This document shows, piece after piece, positions 1 through 8,467 of a stretch of 64,000 bases of DNA. Under the pieces are notes generated by a model. That model did not search any database. It was given only the letters and a program-made list of their open reading frames with translations, and had not been told where the DNA came from. The translations under genes were made by a program, and so were the position numbers. Origin of the DNA: Site-B1 sp963722665 (GTDB taxonomy: Bacteria > Bacteroidota > Bacteroidia > Flavobacteriales > Flavobacteriaceae). Position 1 is the stretch's first letter. Each line of letters opens with the position of its first letter. The stretch lies in the NCBI GenBank assembly GCA_963722665.1, contig CAVRNW010000019.1, positions 14,871 through 78,870 of the forward strand, written 5' to 3'.

Positions 1-303
1 AATAATGATGATGTGAATGTTCCAAGCGTTGGAAATATACCCGACCCGGCTTTTGAACAGGCCTTAATTGATCTTGGTTATGATGACGTTCTGGATGGAA
101 CATTACTGATAGCAAATGTCGCTGATGTTTTAGAATTATCAATTCCTGATTATGATTTCGATAACACCAATAATGATATAAGAGATTTAACTGGAATTGA
201 ATTTTTTACAAGTTTGATAAAGTTAAATTGTACCGGCCAAAATCTTACCTCCTTAAACCTGAGCAATAATATTAAATTTAAAAGAATTGAATTGTGGTTA
301 TAG
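1..303 (+). CDS. Leucine-rich repeat protein, N-terminal fragment (5' partial)
   Basis: The frame is open from the first base, so the true start lies outside the window. The fragment has the region that usually precedes LRRs in flavobacterial surface proteins (a PDPAFEQALIDLGYDD-like stretch, then DLTGIEFFTSLIKLNC) and runs into the first repeat. It ends after SNNIKFK when an A-run at 280-283 shifts the frame. Removing one A gives SNNIKFKELNCG and continues directly into the next frame, so this and the following entry are one gene. Such proteins are normally exported and involved in surface or protein-protein contacts; the exact role is unknown. Confidence 0.75.
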   Translation, partial: NNDDVNVPSVGNIPDPAFEQALIDLGYDDVLDGTLLIANVADVLELSIPDYDFDNTNNDIRDLTGIEFFTSLIKLNCTGQNLTSLNLSNNIKFKRIELWL

Positions 304-1363
304 TAAATATCAGAGCTTATCTGATTTAAATATAACAGAAAACAGCGAGCTCGAAATTTTAAAATGTCACGGCAACAGTCTTACAAATTTAGATGTAAGT
401 CATAATGTTAACTTACAAGAATTGTACACTTATGGGAATACTCAACTCACCAGTTTAGATTTAAGCAACAATACTGCTCTTAAAATACTATGGTGTTACA
501 GTAATCAACTTAATAATTTAGATGTAAGTAATAATATAAATTTAGAAGTTCTGGATTGCCGCTTTATGGATCTAACAAATTTAGACGTAAGTAATAATTT
601 AAAACTAAAAGGACTGTCTATTTGGGGTAATCAATTTACAAGTATAGATATAAGTAACAATTTAGAACTGGAATATCTTGCATGCATGGAGAATCAACTA
701 ACAAGTATAGATGTAAGTAATAATTTGGCACTGGAAGGATTTGGATGTGGAGGTAATCAATTGACCAGCATAGATATAAGTAATAATGCTGCTTTAACAA
801 GCTTTGCTTGTGATAATAATCAAATTACTAATGTTGACATAAGTAATAATTTAAATTTGGAAGTTTTTTCATTTGGATATAACCTTATTACCAATGTAGA
901 TTTAAGTAATAATACTGCCTTAAAATACTTGTCATTTGATAATACATCCCTTACAAATATCGATGTAAGTAATAATGTAGATTTAGAGGTTATTAATTGT
1001 AATAATAATCAACAACTTACAAGTTTAGATGTTAGTAATAATGGGGCGCTAGTTTGGCTTCAGTGTAACGAGAACAATCTTACCTCTATAAGCCTTGGTA
1101 ATATCAATAGCTTAATTGCTTTAGAATGTAATAATAATCAACTAACTGATTTAGTCTTGAATAGTGGTGTAAATTTAGAGTATTTAGATTGCTCAGAAAA
1201 CCTCCTCAGTTCTCTGGATGTAAGTTATAATTTAAATTTAGGCGGTCTGGACTGTTCTTTCAATAGCTTAAACTGCATTAAAGTAAATGATACTCAAATA
1301 GCTAATATTCCAGATGGATGGTATAAAGATAATGATGCCATATATGCTTTAAGCTGTAATTAA
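287..1363 (+). CDS. Leucine-rich repeat protein, main repeat fragment
   Basis: About fifteen 21-residue repeats of the form L-T-S/N-I/L-D-V/I-S-N-N-x-x-L-E-x-L-x-C-x-x-N-Q can be read, giving a 63-base periodicity in the DNA. The TTG at 287 is only where the frame opens; the real protein continues from the preceding fragment through a one-base A-run insertion near 282. The C-terminus is the cap usual for these repeats (LNCIKVND, then W and a Cys-Asn end). No T9SS sorting domain follows, which is unusual because relatives often carry one. A hidden frameshift near the end could explain this, but none was seen in the short gap before the next gene. Confidence 0.8.
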   Translation: MNCGYSKYQSLSDLNITENSELEILKCHGNSLTNLDVSHNVNLQELYTYGNTQLTSLDLSNNTALKILWCYSNQLNNLDVSNNINLEVLDCRFMDLTNLDVSNNLKLKGLSIWGNQFTSIDISNNLELEYLACMENQLTSIDVSNNLALEGFGCGGNQLTSIDISNNAALTSFACDNNQITNVDISNNLNLEVFSFGYNLITNVDLSNNTALKYLSFDNTSLTNIDVSNNVDLEVINCNNNQQLTSLDVSNNGALVWLQCNENNLTSISLGNINSLIALECNNNQLTDLVLNSGVNLEYLDCSENLLSSLDVSYNLNLGGLDCSFNSLNCIKVNDTQIANIPDGWYKDNDAIYALSCN

Positions 1364-1427
1364 AAATTGACACAAACACTTTTATTTTTAAAACTCTAAG
1401 CTTATAATATATTGATCAAAACATAAA

Positions 1428-1679
1428 ATGATTTTAAAATACAAGAATATAAATATCAACTATTCAGATAAAGGGAAAGGTACTGCTGTTGTTTTATTAC
1501 ATGGGTTTTTAGAGAATTCTACCATGTGGGATCCTTTTATTCCAAGTATTTCAAAAAATCATCGTGTGGTTACACTTGATTTATTAGGACATGGAGAAAC
1601 GGGTTGTATGGGAGATGTTCACTCAATGGAAGATATGGCAGAGGCGGTAAGAGCTGTTTTAAAAAAGCTTCGATATTAA
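1428..1679 (+). CDS. Alpha/beta hydrolase, N-terminal fragment
   Basis: This is the N-terminal part of an alpha/beta-hydrolase fold protein: VVLLHGF (oxyanion-hole HG motif), then DLLGHGET. The fragment stops after LKKLRY. A six-A run at 1661-1666 is the likely cause. With five As the reading becomes VLKSFDIKKSVLIGHSMGGY, which joins the nucleophile elbow encoded in the next frame. The gene would then be one protein of about 258 residues, a usual length for this family. The substrate cannot be predicted from sequence. Confidence 0.75.
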   Translation: MILKYKNININYSDKGKGTAVVLLHGFLENSTMWDPFIPSISKNHRVVTLDLLGHGETGCMGDVHSMEDMAEAVRAVLKKLRY

Positions 1680-1704
1680 GAAAAGCGTATTAATTGGTCA
1701 TTCA

Positions 1705-2202
1705 ATGGGAGGATATGTTGCCCTGGCATACGCCGAAAAATATTCTAAAGATCTGACCGGAATCTGTTTGATGAATTCTACAGCTCAATCTGATTCAGAA
1801 GAAAAAAAGATAAACAGAGATCGAGCCGTTGAAGTAGTCAATAAAAGCAAAAACAGTTTTGTCAGAATTTCAATAACCAATCTGTTCCGCCCAAAGAACA
1901 GAACAATCTTTTCTAAGGAATTAAAACAGGTTAAAAATGAGGCATTAAAAATTCCGCTCGAAGGAATTACGGCTGCTTTAAAAGGCATGAAGGTCAGAAA
2001 AGACAGAACGAAAGTACTGCAATCATTAACATTTAAAAAAATGATGATCATAGGTAAGCGTGATCCTGTTTTAGATTATAATTCTTTAATAGAACAATCA
2101 GAATTTTGTGACTTAAATATTGTAGAATTTCCGGATGGACATATGAGTCATATAGAAAATAAAGCAGAATTTCTGACAACAATTGTGCATTTCATCGAAT
2201 AA
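1705..2202 (+). CDS. Alpha/beta hydrolase, C-terminal fragment
   Basis: This continues the hydrolase after the frameshift. The ATG at 1705 lies inside the GHSMGGY nucleophile elbow, so the catalytic Ser is just upstream of the nominal start and the fragment alone could not be active. Near the C-terminus are IGKRDPVLDY, carrying the likely acid Asp, and FPDGHMSHIE, carrying the catalytic His. Together the two fragments hold a complete Ser-Asp-His triad, so the intact gene would encode a plausible esterase or other hydrolase of unknown substrate. Confidence 0.75.
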   Translation: MGGYVALAYAEKYSKDLTGICLMNSTAQSDSEEKKINRDRAVEVVNKSKNSFVRISITNLFRPKNRTIFSKELKQVKNEALKIPLEGITAALKGMKVRKDRTKVLQSLTFKKMMIIGKRDPVLDYNSLIEQSEFCDLNIVEFPDGHMSHIENKAEFLTTIVHFIE

Positions 2203-2272
2203 ATGCAACTTTTAATCGTTGTTTTAATTTTTTTGTTTATTTTCATTCCCTGTTAACCTACTAGTGATTTCA

Positions 2273-2536
2273 ATGAAAAACTCTGACAACTCTAAATTAA
2301 CGGCTAAACTATACTGCTCGCTATTTGGCCATAACTATTTTCTTTCAAAAAAAGTTACTTATCACATAAAAGAATACACCTGTAAATCGTGCAAAAAGCA
2401 AGTTACTACAAATGTTAATGGTGACTTAATAGATTTAACCCCAAAGTATAAAGAAATAAATTCTGTTTTAGAACGTGTGCACAATAAGAGAAAGCTTCGT
2501 TTACAGAATAAATCGGACGTTTCATCGATTATTTAA
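2273..2536 (+). CDS. Small Cys-containing protein, paralogue 1 (DUF1660-like)
   Basis: The ATG at 2273 is preferred to a GTG at 2264. The product is about 87 residues, basic, and has a first Cys followed by FGHNY, then a CKSCKK knuckle and a conserved tail LTPKYKEINSVLERVHNK. The Cys and His spacing suggests a small zinc-ribbon-like fold, similar to short proteins labelled DUF1660; that family assignment is tentative. The next gene is a clear paralogue in tandem, so the pair arose by duplication. No signal peptide or membrane segment is visible. Function unknown. Confidence 0.65.
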   Translation: MKNSDNSKLTAKLYCSLFGHNYFLSKKVTYHIKEYTCKSCKKQVTTNVNGDLIDLTPKYKEINSVLERVHNKRKLRLQNKSDVSSII

Positions 2537-2611
2537 TAAGCCTATAGTATTAATTTACTCTTATTCACTACCTTAACGGTCCTTTAAAAAACTAATTAAA
2601 TTAATTCCCTC

Positions 2612-2836
2612 ATGAAGCATATACATTGTACTGTATTTGGTCATAATTATGTTGTTTCAAAAAATGTTACAAATTTTGTTAAGGAGTATAAATGTAAATA
2701 TTGTAACAAACAATGGACAACCAATAGTAATGGCAATTTAATTCCATTAACACCTAAATTCAAAGAAATAAATGCGGTTTTAAATCGTATTTACAACAAA
2801 AAGGTTTTAAAACGAACACTTATTTTTGACCGTTAA
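2612..2836 (+). CDS. Small Cys-containing protein, paralogue 2 (DUF1660-like)
   Basis: This 74-residue protein aligns along its whole length with the preceding one: FGHNY, then VTNFVKEYKC, KYCNKQ, TTNSNGNL and LTPKFKEINAVLNRIYNK. The CxxC knuckle and the upstream Cys/His are conserved, supporting a metal-binding mini-domain, but the function is not known. Its last 17 bases overlap the 3' end of the convergent thiL gene, so no separate terminator fits between them. Confidence 0.65.
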   Translation: MKHIHCTVFGHNYVVSKNVTNFVKEYKCKYCNKQWTTNSNGNLIPLTPKFKEINAVLNRIYNKKVLKRTLIFDR

Positions 2837-3869
2837 AAGAATTCCAGCCTTGTGCCTTTAATGGAATTTTGGAATTGTCTCTTGTAATTAGGTGCATTCC
2901 GCTATCTTCTTTTGTCATATATCCGATTACGGTTAAATTCGGGTTGCCTTTAATTTTAGGAAAGTCTTGTTGTGATATTGTCAATAACAATTCGTAGTCT
3001 TCGCCACCGTTTAAAGCTATAGTTGTGCTGTCAATTTTAAACTCTTCACAAGTTGAAATAACCTGAGGGTCCAGTGGAATTTTATCTTCGTACAGATCAC
3101 AGCCAACTTTACTTTGTTTACAAAGGTGTATTATTTCTGATGAAAGTCCGTCACTAATATCTATCATGGATGTGGGTTTTACTTCAAGGTCTTTGAGCAG
3201 TTTAACTATGTCTTTTCTGGCTTCGGGCTTCAGCTGCCGTTCAATAATATAGGTATAAGGATCAAGATCTGGTTGATTATTCGGGTTGACCTTAAACACT
3301 TCTTTTTCTCTTTCCAGTACCTGCAATCCCATATAAGCACCTCCAAGATCACCCGTAACAACCAGAAGATCGTTTTCTTTGGCGCCACTTCTGTAAACAA
3401 TATCTTTATCTTTTGCTTCACCAATGGCAGTAATTGAAATTACAAGGCCTTTATTTGAACTCGTTGTATCTCCGCCAACAACATCAACATTATAATTTAG
3501 AGAAGCCAATTCAATTCCCGCATACAACTCTTCAACCGCTTCAAGAGGGAATCGGTTTGATATGGCAATTGAAACAGTAATTTGAGTTGCTAAAGCATTC
3601 ATAGCATAAACATCAGATAGGTTTACCATGACTGCCTTATATCCTAAATGTTTCAATGGCATATAGCTAAGATCAAAATGCACTCCCTCTATCAATAAGT
3701 CTGTAGTCAAAAGGATTTTATTTTTAAAATACAATACGGCTGCATCATCTCCTATACCTTTAATTGTGGATTTTTGTTTGATCTGAAAATTCTTAGTTAA
3801 ATGATCTATCAGGCCAAATTCACCAAGATCACTGATTTTTGTAAACTGTTGATTTTTATCTTCTATCAT
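2820..3869 (-). CDS. thiL: Thiamine-monophosphate kinase ThiL
   Basis: ThiL phosphorylates thiamine monophosphate with ATP to give thiamine diphosphate, the last step of thiamine cofactor synthesis, in the cytosol. The 349-residue product has the PurM/ThiL-type layout: GIGDDAAV near residue 40, TTDLLIEGVHFD (metal and phosphate site), VNLSDVYAM, VVGGDTTSS and, in the second domain, IDISDGLSSE and GGEDYELL. Length and motif order are typical. No other thiamine gene is adjacent. It converges on and overlaps the preceding small ORF by 17 bases and diverges from the suf operon, with about 130 bases between the two starts. Confidence 0.93.
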   Translation of the reverse strand: MIEDKNQQFTKISDLGEFGLIDHLTKNFQIKQKSTIKGIGDDAAVLYFKNKILLTTDLLIEGVHFDLSYMPLKHLGYKAVMVNLSDVYAMNALATQITVSIAISNRFPLEAVEELYAGIELASLNYNVDVVGGDTTSSNKGLVISITAIGEAKDKDIVYRSGAKENDLLVVTGDLGGAYMGLQVLEREKEVFKVNPNNQPDLDPYTYIIERQLKPEARKDIVKLLKDLEVKPTSMIDISDGLSSEIIHLCKQSKVGCDLYEDKIPLDPQVISTCEEFKIDSTTIALNGGEDYELLLTISQQDFPKIKGNPNLTVIGYMTKEDSGMHLITRDNSKIPLKAQGWNSFNGQK

Positions 3870-3938
3870 GCTGCAAATTTAATATTCTTTTATAACAAAA
3901 ACCTATCAAACTATATGCTAATATAATGTTATCGTGCA

Positions 3939-3968
3939 TTGCAAAACTGTAGTTATATTGTATATTTG
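3939..3968 (+). promoter_or_regulatory. Promoter of the suf operon (Bacteroidota type)
   Basis: TTG at 3939-3941, exactly 19 bases, then TATATTTG at 3961-3968 followed by C. This matches the Bacteroidota housekeeping sigma consensus TTG-N19-TAnnTTTG. It lies 32 bases upstream of the first suf start codon, a good distance for a short leader. Confidence 0.75.
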
Positions 3969-4000
3969 CACTCTATTTAGAATTAATCTATTTAAGGAAT

Positions 4001-4330
4001 ATGATAAAAGTTTCAGAAATAGCAAAGAAAAAGGTAATCGAATTAATGAAGGATGACGGCTTTGATCCATCGTCCGACTACGTTCGTGTTGGTGTGAAAA
4101 GCGGAGGATGTTCCGGATTATCTTACGATTTAAAGTTTGATAATCAACAACAAGATGAAGACAAGGTATTTGAAGACAATGGAGTAAAGATTATTGTAGA
4201 CAAAAAAAGTTTTTTATACTTAATTGGCACCACATTGGAATACTCAGGCGGTTTGAACGGAGCAGGTTTTATCTTCAAGAATCCTAATGCGAATAGAACA
4301 TGTGGATGTGGAGAGAGTTTCTCTTTATAA
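4001..4330 (+). CDS. sufA: Fe-S cluster assembly A-type carrier (SufA/IscA/HesB family)
   Basis: A-type carriers receive nascent Fe-S clusters from the SufBCD scaffold and pass them to apoproteins. The 109-residue product shows the three invariant cysteines of the family: Cys37 in KSGGCSGLSY and Cys101 and Cys103 in RTCGCGESF. It is the first gene of the suf cluster, just downstream of a strong promoter and 27 bases before sufB. The name sufA follows from this context; the family cannot be split reliably into IscA, SufA and ErpA by sequence alone. Confidence 0.92.
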   Translation: MIKVSEIAKKKVIELMKDDGFDPSSDYVRVGVKSGGCSGLSYDLKFDNQQQDEDKVFEDNGVKIIVDKKSFLYLIGTTLEYSGGLNGAGFIFKNPNANRTCGCGESFSL

Positions 4331-4357
4331 CTTCAAATTTTACAACATTAAACTTTT

Positions 4358-5806
4358 ATGGGAAAATATACTGAAGACGATTTAAGAGAAGAGTTAAAAT
4401 CCAAGGAATACGAATACGGTTTTTATACAGATATTGAATCTGATACATTTCCTGTTGGGTTAGATGAAGATATTGTCAGAGCAATCTCTAAAAAGAAGGA
4501 AGAACCACAATGGATGACGGAATGGAGATTGGAAGCTTTTAAAGCTTGGAAGAAAATGGAAGAACCGGAATGGGCTAATGTACATTACAAGAAACCAGAT
4601 TTTCAGGCCATATCATATTATTCAGCTCCAAACAGCAAGCCAAAATATGATAGCATTGATGAAGTTGATCCGGAGTTACTGGCAACTTTTGAAAAGCTTG
4701 GGATATCCCTGGATGAACAAAAAAAATTAGCCGGAGTCGCAATGGACGTGGTTGTTGATTCAGTATCAGTAGCTACAACATTTAAAAAGACATTAGCTGA
4801 AAAAGGAATAATCTTCATGAGTATTTCTGAAGCTATCAAAGAACATCCGGAACTGGTTAAAAAATACATAGGCACCGTTGTACCACAAAGGGATAACTTT
4901 TATGCTGCCTTGAATTCGGCAGTATTTAGCGATGGGTCCTTCTGTTATATTCCAAAAGGTGTTCGTTGTCCAATGGAATTATCAACTTATTTCAGGATCA
5001 ATCAGGCAGGAACAGGTCAATTCGAAAGAACACTTGTTATTGCGGATGAAGGTAGCTATGTGAGTTATCTGGAAGGTTGTACTGCGCCAAGCAGAGACGA
5101 AAATCAATTACACGCTGCTGTGGTAGAACTTATTGCATTGGATAATGCCGAAATCAAGTATTCTACGGTGCAAAACTGGTATCCTGGAAATGCTGAAGGA
5201 AAAGGAGGAGTCTACAATTTTGTTACAAAAAGAGGCTTGTGTGAAACAAACTCCAAGATCTCCTGGACTCAAGTAGAAACAGGATCTGCGGTTACCTGGA
5301 AATATCCGTCATGTATATTAAAAGGAGATAATTCAATAGGAGAATTTTATTCAATTGCAGTCACCAATAATTATCAGCAGGCCGATACCGGTACCAAAAT
5401 GATACACATTGGAAAGAATACCAGATCAACCATTATTAGTAAAGGTATTTCTGCCGGACATTCACAAAATAGCTATAGAGGTTTAGTGAAGGTAAATTCC
5501 GGAGCTGATAATGCACGTAACTTTTCTCAGTGTGATAGTTTATTAATGGGAAATGAATGTGGAGCACATACATTTCCATATATAGAGGTAAAGAATAAAT
5601 CTGCTCAAATAGAGCACGAAGCCACTACAAGTAAAATTGGCGAAGACCAAATATTCTATTGCAATCAAAGAGGGATAGATATGGAAAAAGCCATTGCATT
5701 AATTGTTAATGGCTTCAGCAAGGATGTGTTGAATAAATTACCAATGGAGTTTGCAGTGGAAGCTCAGAAATTATTGGAAATAAGTTTAGAGGGATCAGTA
5801 GGATAA
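4358..5806 (+). CDS. sufB: Fe-S cluster assembly protein SufB
   Basis: SufB is the main scaffold subunit of the SufBC2D complex, on which sulfur from SufS/SufE and iron are assembled into a cluster. The 482-residue product has usual length and motifs: VPQRDNFYAALNSAVFSDG, FIYIPKGV-like FCYIPKGVRCPMELSTYFRIN, EGCTAPSRDENQLHAAVVEL and the C-terminal GEDQIFYCNQRGID region found in SufB/SufD. It is complete, with no frameshift, and lies in the operon between sufA and a small lipoprotein gene. Confidence 0.97.
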   Translation: MGKYTEDDLREELKSKEYEYGFYTDIESDTFPVGLDEDIVRAISKKKEEPQWMTEWRLEAFKAWKKMEEPEWANVHYKKPDFQAISYYSAPNSKPKYDSIDEVDPELLATFEKLGISLDEQKKLAGVAMDVVVDSVSVATTFKKTLAEKGIIFMSISEAIKEHPELVKKYIGTVVPQRDNFYAALNSAVFSDGSFCYIPKGVRCPMELSTYFRINQAGTGQFERTLVIADEGSYVSYLEGCTAPSRDENQLHAAVVELIALDNAEIKYSTVQNWYPGNAEGKGGVYNFVTKRGLCETNSKISWTQVETGSAVTWKYPSCILKGDNSIGEFYSIAVTNNYQQADTGTKMIHIGKNTRSTIISKGISAGHSQNSYRGLVKVNSGADNARNFSQCDSLLMGNECGAHTFPYIEVKNKSAQIEHEATTSKIGEDQIFYCNQRGIDMEKAIALIVNGFSKDVLNKLPMEFAVEAQKLLEISLEGSVG

Positions 5807-5818
5807 AGAATATTAGAA

Positions 5819-6211
5819 ATGAAAAAATTCATTTTACTGTTATTTTTTTCGGCATTATTTTTTGGATGCAAAACCGATTCTAAATCTGGAGAAGCCTCTG
5901 ATTTAAGTAATGAAAACGATGAATTGATAGTTATGAAGGGCGATTTTATCTATTATGCAGATGCTGCAGTATTACAAACACCTAATGAAATATACGGTGT
6001 TGTCATAGATGAAAAAATGCATGAGCTGGATAATGCTGTGAAACCTTATAAAGAAGATGTGACAGATATGATTTCGGTAACTGTAAAAGTGCGTCGATTC
6101 GAAAAACCTGAAAATGAAGAGGGTTGGCCATATCAAATAGAAATAAAAGAAATATTGAAGGTTGAAAAACCAGACCCAAATAAAAAAGACATTATAAAAA
6201 TAGGACAATAA
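5819..6211 (+). CDS. Uncharacterised small lipoprotein within the suf operon
   Basis: This 130-residue protein starts with a short hydrophobic signal (MKKFILLLFFSALFF) and a lipobox ending at Cys17 (LFFGC), so it is predicted to be a lipoprotein. The mature part is acidic, then has a segment rich in beta-strand-like residues (SVTVKVRRFEKPENEEGWPYQIEI) and a Lys-rich tail. I do not recognise the family. It sits 12 bases after sufB and 4 bases before sufC, so it must be co-transcribed. An envelope lipoprotein inside a cytosolic Fe-S assembly operon is unexpected; it may simply hitch-hike on the transcript. Confidence 0.8.
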   Translation: MKKFILLLFFSALFFGCKTDSKSGEASDLSNENDELIVMKGDFIYYADAAVLQTPNEIYGVVIDEKMHELDNAVKPYKEDVTDMISVTVKVRRFEKPENEEGWPYQIEIKEILKVEKPDPNKKDIIKIGQ

Positions 6212-6215
6212 GAAT

Positions 6216-6968
6216 ATGTTAAAGATAAAGGACTTACACGCAAGTGTTGAAGGGAAATCAATTTTAAAAGGAGTCAATCTGGATGTTAAAGCTGGCGAAG
6301 TACATGCTATTATGGGGCCAAATGGTTCCGGGAAAAGTACTTTGGCTGCGGTGATAGCCGGAAAGGAAGAATATGAAGTGACCAAAGGGGATATCTTTTT
6401 TGAAAATGAAAATATAGAAGACTTGGCCGCTGAGGAACGTGCTCATAAAGGAATATTTTTATCATTCCAATATCCGGTTGAAATACCAGGTGTCTCTGTA
6501 ACCAATTTCATAAAAACTGCGATCAATGAAACCAGAAAAGCAAAAGGGCTGGATGATATGCCTGCAAACGAAATGCTGAAACTGATCCGTGATAAAGCAG
6601 AACTTTTGGAAATTGACAGAAAGTTTTTATCTCGTTCATTAAATGAAGGATTTTCAGGTGGTGAGAAAAAGAGGAATGAAATATTTCAAATGGCAATGCT
6701 TGAACCAAAACTGGCTATTTTGGATGAAACGGATTCAGGGCTTGACATCGATGCGCTTCGTATTGTAGCCAATGGAGTTAACAAACTAAAAAGTAAAAAC
6801 AATGCTGTGGTCGTTATAACCCATTATCAGAGGTTGTTAGAATATATTGTCCCTGACTTTGTTCATGTAATGCACAATGGCAGAATTGTAAAATCAGGCA
6901 CAAAAGAGTTGGCTCATGAACTGGAAGCCAAAGGGTACGACTGGATAAAAGAAGAAGTGAACGCGTAA
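6216..6968 (+). CDS. sufC: Fe-S cluster assembly ATPase SufC
   Basis: SufC is the ABC-type ATPase of the SufBC2D scaffold complex; it is cytosolic and has no membrane domain. The 250-residue product has Walker A GPNGSGKST at about residue 34, the Q-loop FLSFQYPVEIPG, the signature SGGEKKRNEI, Walker B LAILDETDSGLD and the switch His in VITHYQR. It lies 4 bases after the lipoprotein gene. The following sufD is separated by 155 bases, which include short repeats of the form TGAAAAC before its start. Confidence 0.97.
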   Translation: MLKIKDLHASVEGKSILKGVNLDVKAGEVHAIMGPNGSGKSTLAAVIAGKEEYEVTKGDIFFENENIEDLAAEERAHKGIFLSFQYPVEIPGVSVTNFIKTAINETRKAKGLDDMPANEMLKLIRDKAELLEIDRKFLSRSLNEGFSGGEKKRNEIFQMAMLEPKLAILDETDSGLDIDALRIVANGVNKLKSKNNAVVVITHYQRLLEYIVPDFVHVMHNGRIVKSGTKELAHELEAKGYDWIKEEVNA

Positions 6969-7123
6969 AATAAGTTGGCAGTCGCAGTCACATTTATCTG
7001 TTTTTCAATACTTGTGCGGACTCTTGCTTTAATGCGATCAAATTATTAAATAATAGTATCGAGATTTTCGTCGTTTTTTCAGAATTACTGAATGCTGCGA
7101 GTGAAAACTGAAAACTGAACAAA

Positions 7124-8437
7124 ATGGATTTAAAAGAAAAACTAGTTTCCTCGTTTATGGCCTTTGAGAATAACGTTGATGTTACTACAAGGGTGCATGA
7201 TATCAGGACAGAGGCGATCAAGGCATTTGAAGAAAAAGGATTTCCAACAAAAAAAGATGAATCCTGGAAGTACACCTCTTTAAATAAAATTTTAAAAACA
7301 GATTTCAGCGTTTTTCCAAAACAGGATAATTCATTTGAATACAGCGATGTAAAGGGATATTTTATTCATGATATTGAGTCCTACAAATTGGTGTTCATTG
7401 ATGGTAAATATTCATCTAATTTATCCAAAACTACTCATGACGGGATGGATATTTGTTTAATGTCGGCCGCTTTAAATAAGCCAAAGTACAGGCTGGTTAT
7501 AGATAATTATTTTAATAAAGCAGCAACAAAGGACAGTTTATGCTCATTGAATACAGCATTTTCAAATGAAGGAGCTTATATTCATATTCCAAAGAGTACG
7601 ATAGTACAGAAACCAATTCAAATAGTGTATTTTTCAACCGGAGATGAATCGGCTTTAATGCATCAGCCAAGAAATCTCATCGTAGTCGAAGAAAACTCTC
7701 ATTTGCAAGTTATTGAACGTCATCAAAGTTTAACTTCTAATCCTGTATTAACTAACAGTGTGACCGAAGTATTTGCAAAGAAAAGGGCTATTGTTGATTA
7801 TTATAAAATTCAGAATGATAACAACAATGCATCCCTAATTGACAATACCTTTATTAATCAAAGGCAGGAAAGTCACTGTTCTGTTCACACCTTTTCTTTA
7901 GGCGGGAAATTGACTCGTAATAACCTTAATTTCTATCAAAGAGGAGAAAGAATTAATTCGATATTAAAAGGAATCACGATTATAGAAGATAACCAACACG
8001 TTGATCACAGTACGCTGGTCCATCATATTGAACCAAATTGTGAGAGCCATCAGGATTATAAGGGAGTGTTTGGTGAAAACTCTACCGGTGTTTTTAATGG
8101 TAAGGTTATAGTAAATAAGGAAGCCCAAAAAACCAATGCGTTTCAGGCTAATAACAATATCCTGTTAAGTGATAAGGCTTCTATTAATACAAAACCACAA
8201 TTGGAGATCTTTGCCGATGATGTTAAATGCTCTCATGGTTGTACAATAGGACAACTAGATGACAATGCAATGTTCTATTTAAAGACCAGAGGAATACCGG
8301 AAAAAGAAGCTAAAGCTCTTTTGACCTATGCCTTTGCAAATAATGTATTGGATTCAGTAAAAATTCCGGCATTAAAAGGTCGTATCACTAAATTAATTGC
8401 TCAAAAATTAAAAGTGAATATTGGGTTTGATCTGTAA
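7124..8437 (+). CDS. sufD: Fe-S cluster assembly protein SufD
   Basis: SufD is the second beta-helix subunit of the SufBC2D scaffold and is needed for iron acquisition and cluster building. The 437-residue product shows the family pattern: an N-terminal helical part with FPTKKDESWKYTSL, a central beta-helix and the C-terminal DDVKCSHGCTIGQLDDNAMFYLKTRGI segment carrying the conserved Cys and His residues. Length is typical. The 155-base gap from sufC contains no recognisable terminator, so co-transcription with sufC is likely. Confidence 0.96.
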   Translation: MDLKEKLVSSFMAFENNVDVTTRVHDIRTEAIKAFEEKGFPTKKDESWKYTSLNKILKTDFSVFPKQDNSFEYSDVKGYFIHDIESYKLVFIDGKYSSNLSKTTHDGMDICLMSAALNKPKYRLVIDNYFNKAATKDSLCSLNTAFSNEGAYIHIPKSTIVQKPIQIVYFSTGDESALMHQPRNLIVVEENSHLQVIERHQSLTSNPVLTNSVTEVFAKKRAIVDYYKIQNDNNNASLIDNTFINQRQESHCSVHTFSLGGKLTRNNLNFYQRGERINSILKGITIIEDNQHVDHSTLVHHIEPNCESHQDYKGVFGENSTGVFNGKVIVNKEAQKTNAFQANNNILLSDKASINTKPQLEIFADDVKCSHGCTIGQLDDNAMFYLKTRGIPEKEAKALLTYAFANNVLDSVKIPALKGRITKLIAQKLKVNIGFDL

Positions 8438-8467
8438 AAAATTCATGCTCCTAATTACAAAAATTCC

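Noticed and set aside
287..1363. Regular 63-base periodicity, considered as a CRISPR or non-coding tandem repeat
   Set aside because: The period is an exact multiple of three and encodes leucine-rich repeats with variable positions; there are no conserved direct repeats with unique spacers.
2273..2836. Small DUF1660-like proteins as a sign of a prophage
   Set aside because: No integrase, capsid, terminase or lysis gene lies nearby; the neighbours are housekeeping genes.
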